From Candidatus Thalassarchaeaceae archaeon (GTDB lineage: Archaea > Thermoplasmatota > Poseidoniia > Poseidoniales > Thalassarchaeaceae): a stretch of DNA of 37,588 nucleotides. The stretch spans positions 1 to 37,588 of the forward strand of contig JAPYUP010000015.1 of the NCBI GenBank assembly GCA_029940695.1. The letters are read 5' to 3'. The translations under genes and the position numbers were made by a program. Below, one piece after another: positions 16,098-22,923 of the stretch. Numbering within the stretch: the first letter of the stretch is position 1; every line of letters begins with the position of its first letter. The notes beneath the pieces were generated by a model. The model did no database searches, had not been told where the DNA came from, and saw only the letters and a program-made list of their open reading frames with translations.

Positions 16098-16283
16098 TCA
16101 CTTCTTCTGCCACATCGATCTGTTGCGCTTGCTCCATCGGAACTTCCTGAGACGGGCAGTATTACCGTAGCCACAGTGTGCGCACTGGCCCTTCTGCTTG
16201 TGATACGAGTGCCGTCCGCACCGCCTACAGCGGATGTGCGTGGGCTTCTGCCTCTTGCCCATGCTCGGGGTGCCCTTTGACAT
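16098..16283 (-). CDS. rpl37e: Ribosomal protein L37e (eL37)
   Basis: This 61-residue basic protein of the large ribosomal subunit has the family start MSKGTPS. It has an intact zinc finger with cysteines 19, 22, 34 and 37 (CRRCGR and CAHCGYG). The ATG at 16283 is chosen over the one immediately upstream because the family begins MSKGTPS and AGGAGG (minus strand, 16291-16296) sits 7 bases before it. The C-terminal tail is rich in Arg/Lys, as expected for rRNA contact. It lies between a small membrane protein gene and purF on the same strand. Confidence 0.95.
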   Translation of the reverse strand: MSKGTPSMGKRQKPTHIRCRRCGRHSYHKQKGQCAHCGYGNTARLRKFRWSKRNRSMWQKK

Positions 16284-16350
16284 CATCAGTCCTCCTTGGG
16301 AACGACGCGGCCACCGGCCGACTTGTTAAGAGGGTTATCCATTGAGATGA

Positions 16351-16710
16351 TTACTCATCCGAGGTGGTGCCTCCCAAGAGACTCAGGAGCGGGTCTTCAG
16401 GACGCCGTCTCAGACTGGTTCTGATGAGGTGGTACGTTACGAATACGAAGGCCAGAGGGAGCAGCGAGAGGATACTTGACACTGCCTCGGCGAGAGCGGC
16501 CCTAGCAGCTAATATTGGGGGATCATCGGAAATCATGGTAGCGATGGCAAGCCCGGCTAGGAATGATGCTAAGCACACAATCATCGGTGTCGCTGGCCGA
16601 TGATAAGGGTTCAAAGAGGCAACGAGATGGATGACAAAATAAGACGATGAGAGCATCAGTCCCCCTGAAGCAATGGTCATGGCGGCAGAGACCTCAATGC
16701 TCACCCTCAT
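16351..16710 (-). CDS. Small multi-spanning membrane protein of unknown function
   Basis: This protein of about 119 residues has three likely membrane segments: SAAMTIASGGLMLSSSYFVI near the N-terminus, PMIVCLASFLAGLAIAT in the middle, and ILSLLPLAFVFVTYHLI towards the end. A basic and acidic cytosolic tail (RTSLRRRPEDPLLS) follows. No family is recognised. The start is uncertain within a few codons (GTG 16713, ATG 16710, GTG 16704), with a GGAGG element inside this region. It overlaps the end of the upstream membrane-protein gene by about 17 bases, so the two are probably translated together and their products may interact. L37e follows on the same strand. Confidence 0.55.
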   Translation of the reverse strand: MRVSIEVSAAMTIASGGLMLSSSYFVIHLVASLNPYHRPATPMIVCLASFLAGLAIATMISDDPPILAARAALAEAVSSILSLLPLAFVFVTYHLIRTSLRRRPEDPLLSLLGGTTSDE

Positions 16711-17278
16711 CACCTCCCAAACGCCTAGTCAGGATGGCGTGTACCAACCTGCCCTCATCATCGGTAAGGGGGCTTGACTCCTCCCTTATCACCGAAGATC
16801 GTTCGGCGATCCCTACTCCTAGGGCGAACGCTATGACTCCCAACATCAGGCCAGGTATAACCGAAAGATCCAACAGGAATTCGTTTGCTATGGAAGTCTC
16901 GAAGTCAGGCCAAATCAGAACCCATGACAGGGAGACGGCGGCCCAACCCAGTAGCATCAAACCGGGTTTAGCCGTCCAATAGGTCGGCGCGCCCCTGAGA
17001 ACAAGAATCGTGCCCACTGTGGCAGCAGCGATCCATGGAAGAGCGGAAATCAGGGCATCGTGCATTACCTTCTCAGGTCCCATGGGTTCATCGGGCAGGA
17101 GTATGAACGCGACGAGTCCTAAGAGCGCTACTGGAGGGCCGAAGCGGCTCCTTTCGAAAGCGGGTCCCATCCTGTGCATACAGACGCCCAACATTGCGAG
17201 AAGGAGGGGGGGCCATGCCTGTAGCAGATGAGCAGCCATCACCAAGGGGCGGGAGTTCAGATTCATGTCGTTTTTCAT
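16694..17278 (-). CDS. Multi-spanning membrane protein of unknown function
   Basis: This protein of about 194 residues has five or six hydrophobic segments, for example LLQAWPPLLLAMLGVCM, PPVALLGLVAFILL, ALPWIAAATVGTILVL, GLMLLGWAAVSLSWVLIW and LSVIPGLMLGVIAFALGVGIA. The C-terminal tail is soluble and charged (ERSSVIREESSPL). No known family is recognised. The ATG at 17278 or 17266 is possible; 17278 is favoured because a TATA-like TTTAACAA on the minus strand near 17301-17308 would start transcription about there. The gene overlaps the next small membrane-protein gene, and both lie upstream of L37e and purF, divergent from the L44e operon. Confidence 0.55.
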   Translation of the reverse strand: MKNDMNLNSRPLVMAAHLLQAWPPLLLAMLGVCMHRMGPAFERSRFGPPVALLGLVAFILLPDEPMGPEKVMHDALISALPWIAAATVGTILVLRGAPTYWTAKPGLMLLGWAAVSLSWVLIWPDFETSIANEFLLDLSVIPGLMLGVIAFALGVGIAERSSVIREESSPLTDDEGRLVHAILTRRLGGDEGEH

Positions 17279-17320
17279 AGACAGGGATCTTCCAAGCAGT
17301 TTGTTAAACGCTCGACATAG

Positions 17321-17330
17321 TTCATATACG
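17321..17330 (+). promoter_or_regulatory. Probable TATA box for the L44e-S27e-eIF2-alpha operon
   Basis: TTCATATACG is an A/T-rich island in the 95-base divergent gap, about 45 bases before the L44e ATG. Transcription would start near 17350. Based on position and composition only. Confidence 0.4.
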
Positions 17331-17373
17331 GGCCATCGGTGGCTCGCGGCGCACATCGTGCTGAGGTGACTGG

Positions 17374-17655
17374 ATGGTGAAGATGCCAAGAAAGATCATG
17401 CGCTACAGCCCCGCCGCTGGCAAGCATACGGAACACACTGTGGAGCGTGTCAAAAAGAGACCTGCAAGTGAACTCAAGTGGGGACAGAGGAGGTTTCGCC
17501 GTGTTACCGCTGGGTACCGTGGCTTCCCCCGGCCGAAGCCATCCGGCGAGAAGCCGACTAAGCGAGTCAATTTGATATTCCGATGCACCGAGACTGGCAA
17601 GGCCCATTCCCCCAAGGGGAAGCGAGCTAGGAAGTTCGAACTCGTCGACAAATGA
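17374..17655 (+). CDS. rpl44e: Ribosomal protein L44e (eL42) with degenerate zinc site
   Basis: This 93-residue large-subunit protein contacts the tRNA E site. The family core is unmistakable: KHTEHTVERVKK (17-28), SELKWGQRRFRR (32-43), GFPRPKP (50-56) and PTKRVNLIFRC with the C-terminal ARKFEL. Family members usually have two CxxC pairs forming a zinc ribbon. Here the first pair is replaced (Y11-S12-P13-A14-A15) and the second keeps only Cys71, with Thr at 74, so zinc binding is probably lost. The ATG at 17374 gives MVKMPRK, matching the family start. S27e follows after 10 bases, and the gene heads a translation operon. Confidence 0.93.
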   Translation: MVKMPRKIMRYSPAAGKHTEHTVERVKKRPASELKWGQRRFRRVTAGYRGFPRPKPSGEKPTKRVNLIFRCTETGKAHSPKGKRARKFELVDK

Positions 17656-17665
17656 TAGGGGTGAG

Positions 17666-17839
17666 ATGTTGGGTGGGCGTTTCCTGAAAGTCAGCTGCCG
17701 TGACTGCGGCAACGAATGCACAATCTTTGACCGGGCCTCCACGACTATCTCATGCTCCATTTGTGGCTCGACACTGGCCGAGCCATCCAGCGGTATGGCG
17801 GACCTCACGGGCTGTACCGTCCTAGAGGTCCTGAACTGA
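17666..17839 (+). CDS. rps27e: Ribosomal protein S27e (eS27)
   Basis: This 57-residue small-subunit protein, short enough to be missed by length cut-offs, was translated by hand from the ATG at 17666. It starts MLGGRFLKVSCRDCGNE and continues with FDRASTTISCSICGSTLAEP. Cysteines 11, 14, 30 and 33 form the intact C4 zinc ribbon of the family. The FxxAST segment and the SGGxA-like turn (SSGMAD) are also characteristic. It lies 10 bases after L44e and 13 bases before eIF2-alpha, as in the conserved archaeal cluster. Confidence 0.93.
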   Translation: MLGGRFLKVSCRDCGNECTIFDRASTTISCSICGSTLAEPSSGMADLTGCTVLEVLN

Positions 17840-17852
17840 GCGAGGCGGCATC

Positions 17853-18641
17853 TTGGCAGCGGCAACGGACAACTGGCCCGATGAGGGCGAGTTACTCGTC
17901 TGCACGGTCAAGAATGTCCGCGAGAACGGCGCCTACCTGAGCCTTGACACCTACCCGGGCAAGGAGGGTTTCGTCTTCATTGGCGAAATCGCCGCCGGCT
18001 GGGTCAGGAACATCCGGACCCATGTAAGGGAGGGGCAGAGGGTTGTTGCCAAGGTCACTGGGGTCAGGGTCGAGCGGAAGAGTGTCAGCCTGTCGATAAA
18101 GGCCGTTAACGAAGAGCGGCGCAGAGCCACGCTCCAATCTTGGAAGAACGAGCAGAGAGCCACTCAGATTATGCGAGTCGCTGCTGACCGAGTTGGCTGG
18201 GACCACGAGAAGACTGTAACGGTGTCCGATGAGATGAAGGATGCCTTCGGAACTCTGTATGGCGCGCTCGAGGAGTGCGCAATAAGCGAGAACGCCCTCG
18301 CGGACTCCGGCTTCGAAGGATCGTGGATGGGCGTCGTTACCGAGCTGGCCATAGAGAACATTGTCCCTCCATTCGTGGAAATCAGAGGCAAGTTCGACAT
18401 TGAGGTGTGGGGGCCAGAGGGCGTCAATGCAATCAAGGAGGCCCTCATATCTACCGAAGCATGCGCCGATGGGCTGGAGGAAGTAATCCTGACCTGCCAT
18501 TACGACGGAGCGCCTCACTATAGAGTGGACATTCGCGCTCCTGACTACCCCTCGGCCGAGTCGGTGTGGGAAGCGGCGCAGAAGGCTGCTACTGAGAGTA
18601 TCGGATCCGTCGAGGGCTCGATAGCCATCGAACGCCTATGA
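17853..18641 (+). CDS. eif2a: Translation initiation factor 2 subunit alpha (aIF2-alpha)
   Basis: This 262-residue protein is the alpha subunit of the factor that delivers initiator tRNA to the small ribosomal subunit. An N-terminal S1 domain (about 11-85) has ELLVCTVKNVRENGAYLSL and GFVFIGEIA, followed by the family motif GWVRNIRTHVREGQRVVAKV. A central helical domain and a C-terminal alpha-beta domain (IRGKFDIEVWGPEG, then YRVDIRAPDY) complete the normal length. The only possible start is TTG at 17853, because a stop in frame lies at 17832-17834 and no ATG occurs near the N-terminus; GAGGCGG lies about 6 bases before it. It sits between S27e and Nop10. Confidence 0.95.
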   Translation: MAAATDNWPDEGELLVCTVKNVRENGAYLSLDTYPGKEGFVFIGEIAAGWVRNIRTHVREGQRVVAKVTGVRVERKSVSLSIKAVNEERRRATLQSWKNEQRATQIMRVAADRVGWDHEKTVTVSDEMKDAFGTLYGALEECAISENALADSGFEGSWMGVVTELAIENIVPPFVEIRGKFDIEVWGPEGVNAIKEALISTEACADGLEEVILTCHYDGAPHYRVDIRAPDYPSAESVWEAAQKAATESIGSVEGSIAIERL

Positions 18642-18668
18642 GTGCTCCCGACTAGGGACGATACTTCA

Positions 18669-18689
18669 TGAACCCCATCGAGGGGATCA
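18669..18689 (+). other. Inverted repeat between eIF2-alpha and Nop10
   Basis: The sequence is TGA-A-CCCC, loop ATCGA, GGGG-A-TCA. It gives a 7-pair stem with one A-A mismatch and a 5-base loop, 15 bases before the Nop10 ATG. It could be a weak attenuator, a processing site or chance. Confidence 0.35.
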
Positions 18690-18704
18690 TCCATCAGACT
18701 AATC

Positions 18705-18917
18705 ATGGCAAGGACGAAGCTTCAACGTTGCAAGGAGTGCAAGGCTTTCGGCTTGGGGCCGGAGTGCGCCGAATGCGGGGGTGTGATGGTCGCCGTAGCC
18801 CCGCTGAAGTACTCCCCTGAGGACCCACAGGGAGCTAGGCGCAGGAAGAGAGTCGATGCGGGAAGCGACGAGTGGGTCGAGTCCCTACCGACGTCGAGGA
18901 AAGAGGAAAGCGAATGA
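18705..18917 (+). CDS. nop10: H/ACA ribonucleoprotein subunit Nop10
   Basis: This 70-residue protein is part of the H/ACA guide-RNA complex that makes pseudouridine in rRNA, with Cbf5, Gar1 and L7Ae. The N-terminal zinc ribbon has cysteines 9, 12, 21 and 24 (CKECKAFGLGPECAECGG). It is followed by the conserved PLKYSPEDPQGARRRK segment that packs on Cbf5. A short acidic tail ends in EESE. The ATG at 18705 gives the normal start. The stop overlaps the PAC2 start as ATGA, so the two proteins are translationally coupled. Confidence 0.93.
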   Translation: MARTKLQRCKECKAFGLGPECAECGGVMVAVAPLKYSPEDPQGARRRKRVDAGSDEWVESLPTSRKEESE

Positions 18918-19678
18918 ATAGATCGCAGTTGCATTGGCTCGGAGAGCAGGGCCTCCCCAAGCACTGCACCATCATCGAGGCTGTACCGGGAGTGGGGAAC
19001 GTCGGGAAGTTGGTCATCGATGGGCTGCTGGACAAGCATCCATCTAGGACATTGGGATGGCTCCTACATCCCGACTTCCCGCCCCATGCAACCCTAGATG
19101 ACGAGGGGCTGATTAGACCGCCGCGTCTCGAACTGAGTTCAGTCCTTCTTCCCGACGGGAGCACAGTGGTCACTGTCAGCGGGATGATGCAACCCTTGAC
19201 CGCTGCAGGCCAGTTCGAGGTCTCCGAATCGATACTTCAGTTGGCCGCGGACTCCGATTCACCACAGTTCCTGATATTAGCAGGTCTGGCCTCTGGGCTG
19301 GATGATCGTGCCATCCACGTGATTTGCTCCGATGCCAAGGTTCGTAGCAACCTCGAGTCGGAGGACATCACGGTTAGCAGGGGCCAGCCAGAAGGAGGCA
19401 TGATCGGCATCGCCGGTATGATCCTCTCACTTGCTCCAACTCGCGGAGTACCAGCGGTTGGAATCGTCGCAGACACCGTCGGCACCAGTGCAGACGTGCT
19501 CGCAGCCGACAGGCTTGCCAAGTGGATTGAGGAGGCTTTCGGCATTCCCCTGGACTTGGACCTGGATACTACCGAGCGAACGGCGGTACATCTCTTGGAG
19601 GCCATCGATCCGACAGGAACCATAGAAGATTACCTTCGAGGCGATGAGCCAGAGGTCTCGACTGACTTCTACGTTTGA
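18914..19678 (+). CDS. PAC2-family proteasome assembly chaperone (PbaA/PbaB type)
   Basis: This 254-residue protein belongs to the PAC2 family that helps assemble the archaeal 20S proteasome. The family features seen are the N-terminal EAVPGVGNVGKLVIDGLL, ILAGLASGLDD in the centre, and GGMIGIAGMILSLAPTRGVPAVGIVADT. An AADRLAKWIEEAFGIPLDL helix follows. The protein ends in Phe-Tyr-Val, matching the HbYX docking signature used by proteasome-binding factors. The ATG at 18914 overlaps the Nop10 stop; upstream in-frame codons would fall inside Nop10. A hairpin follows the gene. Confidence 0.87.
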   Translation: MNRSQLHWLGEQGLPKHCTIIEAVPGVGNVGKLVIDGLLDKHPSRTLGWLLHPDFPPHATLDDEGLIRPPRLELSSVLLPDGSTVVTVSGMMQPLTAAGQFEVSESILQLAADSDSPQFLILAGLASGLDDRAIHVICSDAKVRSNLESEDITVSRGQPEGGMIGIAGMILSLAPTRGVPAVGIVADTVGTSADVLAADRLAKWIEEAFGIPLDLDLDTTERTAVHLLEAIDPTGTIEDYLRGDEPEVSTDFYV

Positions 19679-19686
19679 TTACTGAA

Positions 19687-19706
19687 TTGCCAGCTCCGGC
19701 TGGCAA
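19687..19706 (+). terminator. Stem-loop in the convergent gap after the PAC2 gene
   Basis: TTGCCAGC and GCTGGCAA form a perfect 8-pair stem around a TCCG tetraloop, 8 bases after the PAC2 stop. It lies in the 70-base gap between convergent genes. There is no long T run on either strand, so it may act as an mRNA 3'-end stabiliser or a bidirectional terminator. Confidence 0.5.
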
Positions 19707-19748
19707 GGTCGAGGAGTTGGGGCTGCTCGGCTTCGCCAACGACCAGTA

Positions 19749-21527
19749 CTAAACGACCAAGACTTCCTCAGCGAACTCTGGCATCTGCATGCCCGATTCG
19801 CTGAAAGCCTCCTGAACGGTACCGAAGGGCCCGTTGGAACTCCTCGCGGCCTTTGCCCTAGAACTCACGATTCTCCAGGATGATTTGCTGCCGATGCCAG
19901 GTATTGCCTCCAGTTGCTTCTGTGTGGCGCTGTTGACGTCCAGTCCGACCTCGACTCCGGTGATGCTACGCATCCCGTGGTCGGTCACAAGGATGTCCGA
20001 CCCCGTCTCGAGGGGGATCCTGTAAGGAACGCCGACAAGAATTGGATAGGCCCCAATCTGCCGCCCAAACGTGATTCCCGAGCTCCCGTGGATGTTCGGG
20101 TCCCTGTGTTCGGGGTCAATGACCTGCTCAGGCCTCCTTATTCGGTCGTTGTGAGCTTCCCACCAGACATCACGCAGTATGGTTCCAACAGGGAGCATCT
20201 CCTCGAGCAGGGGGCGGTCGACGGTCTCTCGGACCTGCCTCTTGAAGTCCTTGAAAGCACGTTCGGAGATGTCTTGGAATCCCTGTCCCTCGACCTGTCT
20301 TATGTTGATTCGTCGTAGCCAGAGGCCCTCATCCTTGAGGCTCCGGAGAAGATCCATATTCATCGCATATGTCGATTCGGTCTCGCCATTCAGTCCGGCG
20401 ATGAAGTTGAGGCCGGGCAGGAGCCGTGGCAGTCCCCTCTCACCCCTTCCCCTGCCGTACTCGTTGATGAGGCGGATGGCCGTGCGAAGCTGGCTGGGGT
20501 CGCAGTTTAGCCAGTTCTGCTCATGCACTTCAGGGTCTGCGGACTCGAGCCCGAACGAGAGCACCGCGCCGTCTGAGAGCGTCTCCACCAACGTCTTGGT
20601 AATCGCTGTGGCCGGCTCTAGGTTCTCAGCAACAATCGAGGGGTTGGCGTTGTCGACGTGGAGCACCTCGAGGCGCTCGTCCTCACGCAGGCCGTGCAGG
20701 ACCCTAGCGATGGGTTCTGGGTTCGGGATGGGGTATTCGAGGTCCTCGACTCCCTCGGCCCTGTAGGTGTAGATATCAGTGGCACCGCCGATGCGAACGT
20801 TTCGAACCCCCGAATTCAATGCGGATTCGACCTCGGCGATTACTTCATGTTCGGACCTCCACAGAGGCAGGCCCTTCTTCGGCTCAATGCAGAACCTGCA
20901 TCCGCGCTTGAAGCGGACGCAACCCTGGTAGAGCTCGACCTCGTAGGTGAGGGGGCCAGATGAGCCATTGGGCGCAATCAGGTCAGGGTGTTCCGTGACC
21001 GCATAGGAGCGGGCTCCTGCCAAGGCCCAGGCGCTCCATTGCTCTGCAGTGCGCCTCCTATGGTCCCACTTGCCGGTCGATATGAAGTGGTCGAGGGCAG
21101 CATCGGTATCCTGCACCGTGCAGAATAGGTTCTGCCTAAGCGGTATCCAACCGTCGTACCTCCAGTGCCGAATCGCCCAGCCACCACACAGCACGGGGCG
21201 ACTCTGGGGGAGGACTGAGAGCACCTCGTCGAGTTCTCTTCTGCTAATCGGCGTGCCTCGAACATACTTCCCCGGCACTACCGCCCCGGCTAGGATAACG
21301 GCCCCCTCTATGCCTACAAGCTCACTTCCGAGCCCCTCTCGCGCTTGCTGGTTGGCGAGCTTGCCCTTGTGCTGGAGCCTCCACTGGTCGATTGTCATGT
21401 ATGTGTAGGGCTTACCCCTAGCTTCGAGGACCCCGCAGATGTAGCGGATGTGGAATCCTAGGTAATTGGGCACCCCGAAGGCAGCCGGCTCGTCCTCATA
21501 GCCGTCGATTACCAGCCATCCTTCCAT
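19749..21527 (-). CDS. Radical SAM protein with C-terminal helix-hairpin-helix (COG1031-like)
   Basis: This 592-residue protein contains a radical SAM core whose cluster cysteines are spaced CX6CX2C (Cys203, Cys210, Cys213 in GCVRFKRGCRFC) rather than the usual CX3CX2C. Conserved strands follow: NVRIGGATDIYTY, LEVLHVDNANPSIV and LSFGLESADPEVHEQN. PGLNFIAGLNGET comes after these. An N-terminal domain of about 190 residues resembles the B12-binding-type or accessory domain of related enzymes. Near residues 535-560 a helix-hairpin-helix (LEAIPGIGSKSSWRIV) suggests nucleic-acid binding. The architecture corresponds to the archaeal family I remember as COG1031; its substrate is unknown, possibly RNA. 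It lies downstream of the Csl4-RRM gene on the same strand with about 50 bases between. Confidence 0.82.
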   Translation of the reverse strand: MEGWLVIDGYEDEPAAFGVPNYLGFHIRYICGVLEARGKPYTYMTIDQWRLQHKGKLANQQAREGLGSELVGIEGAVILAGAVVPGKYVRGTPISRRELDEVLSVLPQSRPVLCGGWAIRHWRYDGWIPLRQNLFCTVQDTDAALDHFISTGKWDHRRRTAEQWSAWALAGARSYAVTEHPDLIAPNGSSGPLTYEVELYQGCVRFKRGCRFCIEPKKGLPLWRSEHEVIAEVESALNSGVRNVRIGGATDIYTYRAEGVEDLEYPIPNPEPIARVLHGLREDERLEVLHVDNANPSIVAENLEPATAITKTLVETLSDGAVLSFGLESADPEVHEQNWLNCDPSQLRTAIRLINEYGRGRGERGLPRLLPGLNFIAGLNGETESTYAMNMDLLRSLKDEGLWLRRINIRQVEGQGFQDISERAFKDFKRQVRETVDRPLLEEMLPVGTILRDVWWEAHNDRIRRPEQVIDPEHRDPNIHGSSGITFGRQIGAYPILVGVPYRIPLETGSDILVTDHGMRSITGVEVGLDVNSATQKQLEAIPGIGSKSSWRIVSSRAKAARSSNGPFGTVQEAFSESGMQMPEFAEEVLVV

Positions 21528-21574
21528 GGTCGCTCATCACGACGCATGGCGACGTGGTCTTCACGGCTTCGCTT

Positions 21575-22867
21575 TCAGCGGTGCTGCCTGCGTCTGCCGC
21601 CGCCGCCCCTGCGTCCGCCGCCTCTGCTGCCGCCAGATGTCGACTCTTCGACTGAGATTCTCCGACCCTTGAACTCGGTGCCCTTCAGCGCCTTGATGGC
21701 AGCTTCCCCCGACTTCTTGCTAGCGAAGGTGACGAAGGCGAAGCCTCTGGGTCTGCCCGTCTCCCTGTCCATGGCCATGTGGACCTCCTTCAGCTCGCCG
21801 TGAGGAGAGAACAACTTCCTCAGCTCGTCCTCTGTGGCTTCGTACGAGACGCCCCCAATGAACAGCTTGGTCCCCATCGTCTCCCCTGCCTTGGATCTGG
21901 CTTCCTTCATCACCCCGCGTTCTCTCGCGAGGTCATCCTTGCTGGCCTTGCCAGCCTCAACCTTCTCCATGCAGTCCCTGCATCGCAGCGGCTTTCCAGG
22001 AGTTGGCTTGAAGGGGACCTTGGTTGCGGTGCCACAAAGAGTGCAGTCTGCTGCGTGCATCTCCCTCTGAGGCCTGCCACCGCCACCGCCACCGCCACGT
22101 CCTCGTGACGAGGGGGATCTGCGTGCGGAAGCGGGAATCTCATGCGACCAGCCACGCCTGTGGTCTGCGACTGGGGAGAGGTAGGGTCTAGCCCCATCGT
22201 GCCCCAGAGTCGATTCGGCCTCCTCGGTCCATCGCTGGCCGGGGCGGTTGAGAGGCTGGAGGTCCGAGCCCTCGGGAATCACGAAGCCGTGCCCGAAGCC
22301 GTTCGAGAGGACCCGGAAGGCCCTGTAGTCGCACCGGGGGCACGCGACGTTGAAGTCGGGGGTCGCATCACTGGTCACGAGTTCCGCTCCGCAGGAAGGG
22401 CAGCATGCGTACAGTACCCCTAGGTCGGGATTCCCCTTAGTCGAGGCCTTCAGCATTGGCTCCGTCTTGATGATCTTAGCGCGAACGATGTCTCGCTTCC
22501 TCATTGCATCCCCGGCTGAGGGAATGAAGCGATCGACCAGTTCGGAGACGAAGATGTCCGCATAGAGCTTCAGCGCGGGTACGTCCCTGTGGCCGCCGGT
22601 CCTGCCCTCGATATGGAGTACCCTAATCTCAGCGGTCTTCTCGTTCAGTCGATTGACCTCCCCTATCAGAACGTCTCCCATCTCGGGGATATTCAGGGGG
22701 GGTCTTGACGAGTCCACGGAGATTACTCCGCCGCTGCTAACGAGCGTGCCGGCGACCACTGCGACCGCCCCGCCATCAGAGACGTGGAGGCCCTTGCCTA
22801 GCTGCCCATCGCCCGGAATCCCCACGAGAGTTCCAGGCGTCACGAAGTCTCCCTCAGAGGCACTCAT
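21575..22867 (-). CDS. csl4: Exosome Csl4-like protein fused to a zinc ribbon and an RRM with RGG tail
   Basis: This 430-residue protein has several RNA-binding modules in one frame. Residues 1-60 form the Csl4 N-terminal domain (FVTPGTLVGIPG; GTLVSSGGVISV). An S1-like domain is at about 61-140 (GDVLIGEVNRLNEKTAEIRV). A Csl4 zinc ribbon has cysteines 156, 159, 176 and 179. A linker rich in Arg/Gly (250-268) leads to a second C4 site with cysteines 275, 278, 296 and 299 (VPFKPTPGKPLRCRDC). An RRM follows at about 333-409 with RNP2 LFIGGV (335-340) and RNP1 RGFAFVTF (374-381). It ends in an RGG-type tail. Archaeal Csl4 normally stops after the first zinc ribbon (about 180-190 residues). The ATG at 22867 precedes the conserved start; GTG 22918 is possible. 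It would cap the RNA-degrading exosome and add RNA-binding capacity. Confidence 0.85.
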   Translation of the reverse strand: MSASEGDFVTPGTLVGIPGDGQLGKGLHVSDGGAVAVVAGTLVSSGGVISVDSSRPPLNIPEMGDVLIGEVNRLNEKTAEIRVLHIEGRTGGHRDVPALKLYADIFVSELVDRFIPSAGDAMRKRDIVRAKIIKTEPMLKASTKGNPDLGVLYACCPSCGAELVTSDATPDFNVACPRCDYRAFRVLSNGFGHGFVIPEGSDLQPLNRPGQRWTEEAESTLGHDGARPYLSPVADHRRGWSHEIPASARRSPSSRGRGGGGGGGRPQREMHAADCTLCGTATKVPFKPTPGKPLRCRDCMEKVEAGKASKDDLARERGVMKEARSKAGETMGTKLFIGGVSYEATEDELRKLFSPHGELKEVHMAMDRETGRPRGFAFVTFASKKSGEAAIKALKGTEFKGRRISVEESTSGGSRGGGRRGGGGRRRQHR

Positions 22868-22923
22868 CGGCCCGCCGACCGGAAGACCCCCTATCAACGG
22901 TACGGCGGCCCCGAACACGAATC

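Noticed and set aside
16043-16174. 44-residue upstream extension of PurF
   Set aside because: The frame is open, but PurF needs Cys at position 2 as nucleophile (MCGIIG), and the extension overlaps the L37e gene.
19664-19746. Short protein-like reading (ELPAPAGKVEELGLLGFAN) after the PAC2 gene
   Set aside because: About 25 residues, TTG start only, coincides with the hairpin at 19687-19706 whose symmetry explains part of the sequence; no supporting context.
22078-22106. GCC/CAC-rich microrepeat resembling a repeat expansion
   Set aside because: It encodes the Gly/Arg-rich linker of the Csl4-RRM protein on the minus strand; a similar stretch at 21588-21640 encodes its RGG tail.
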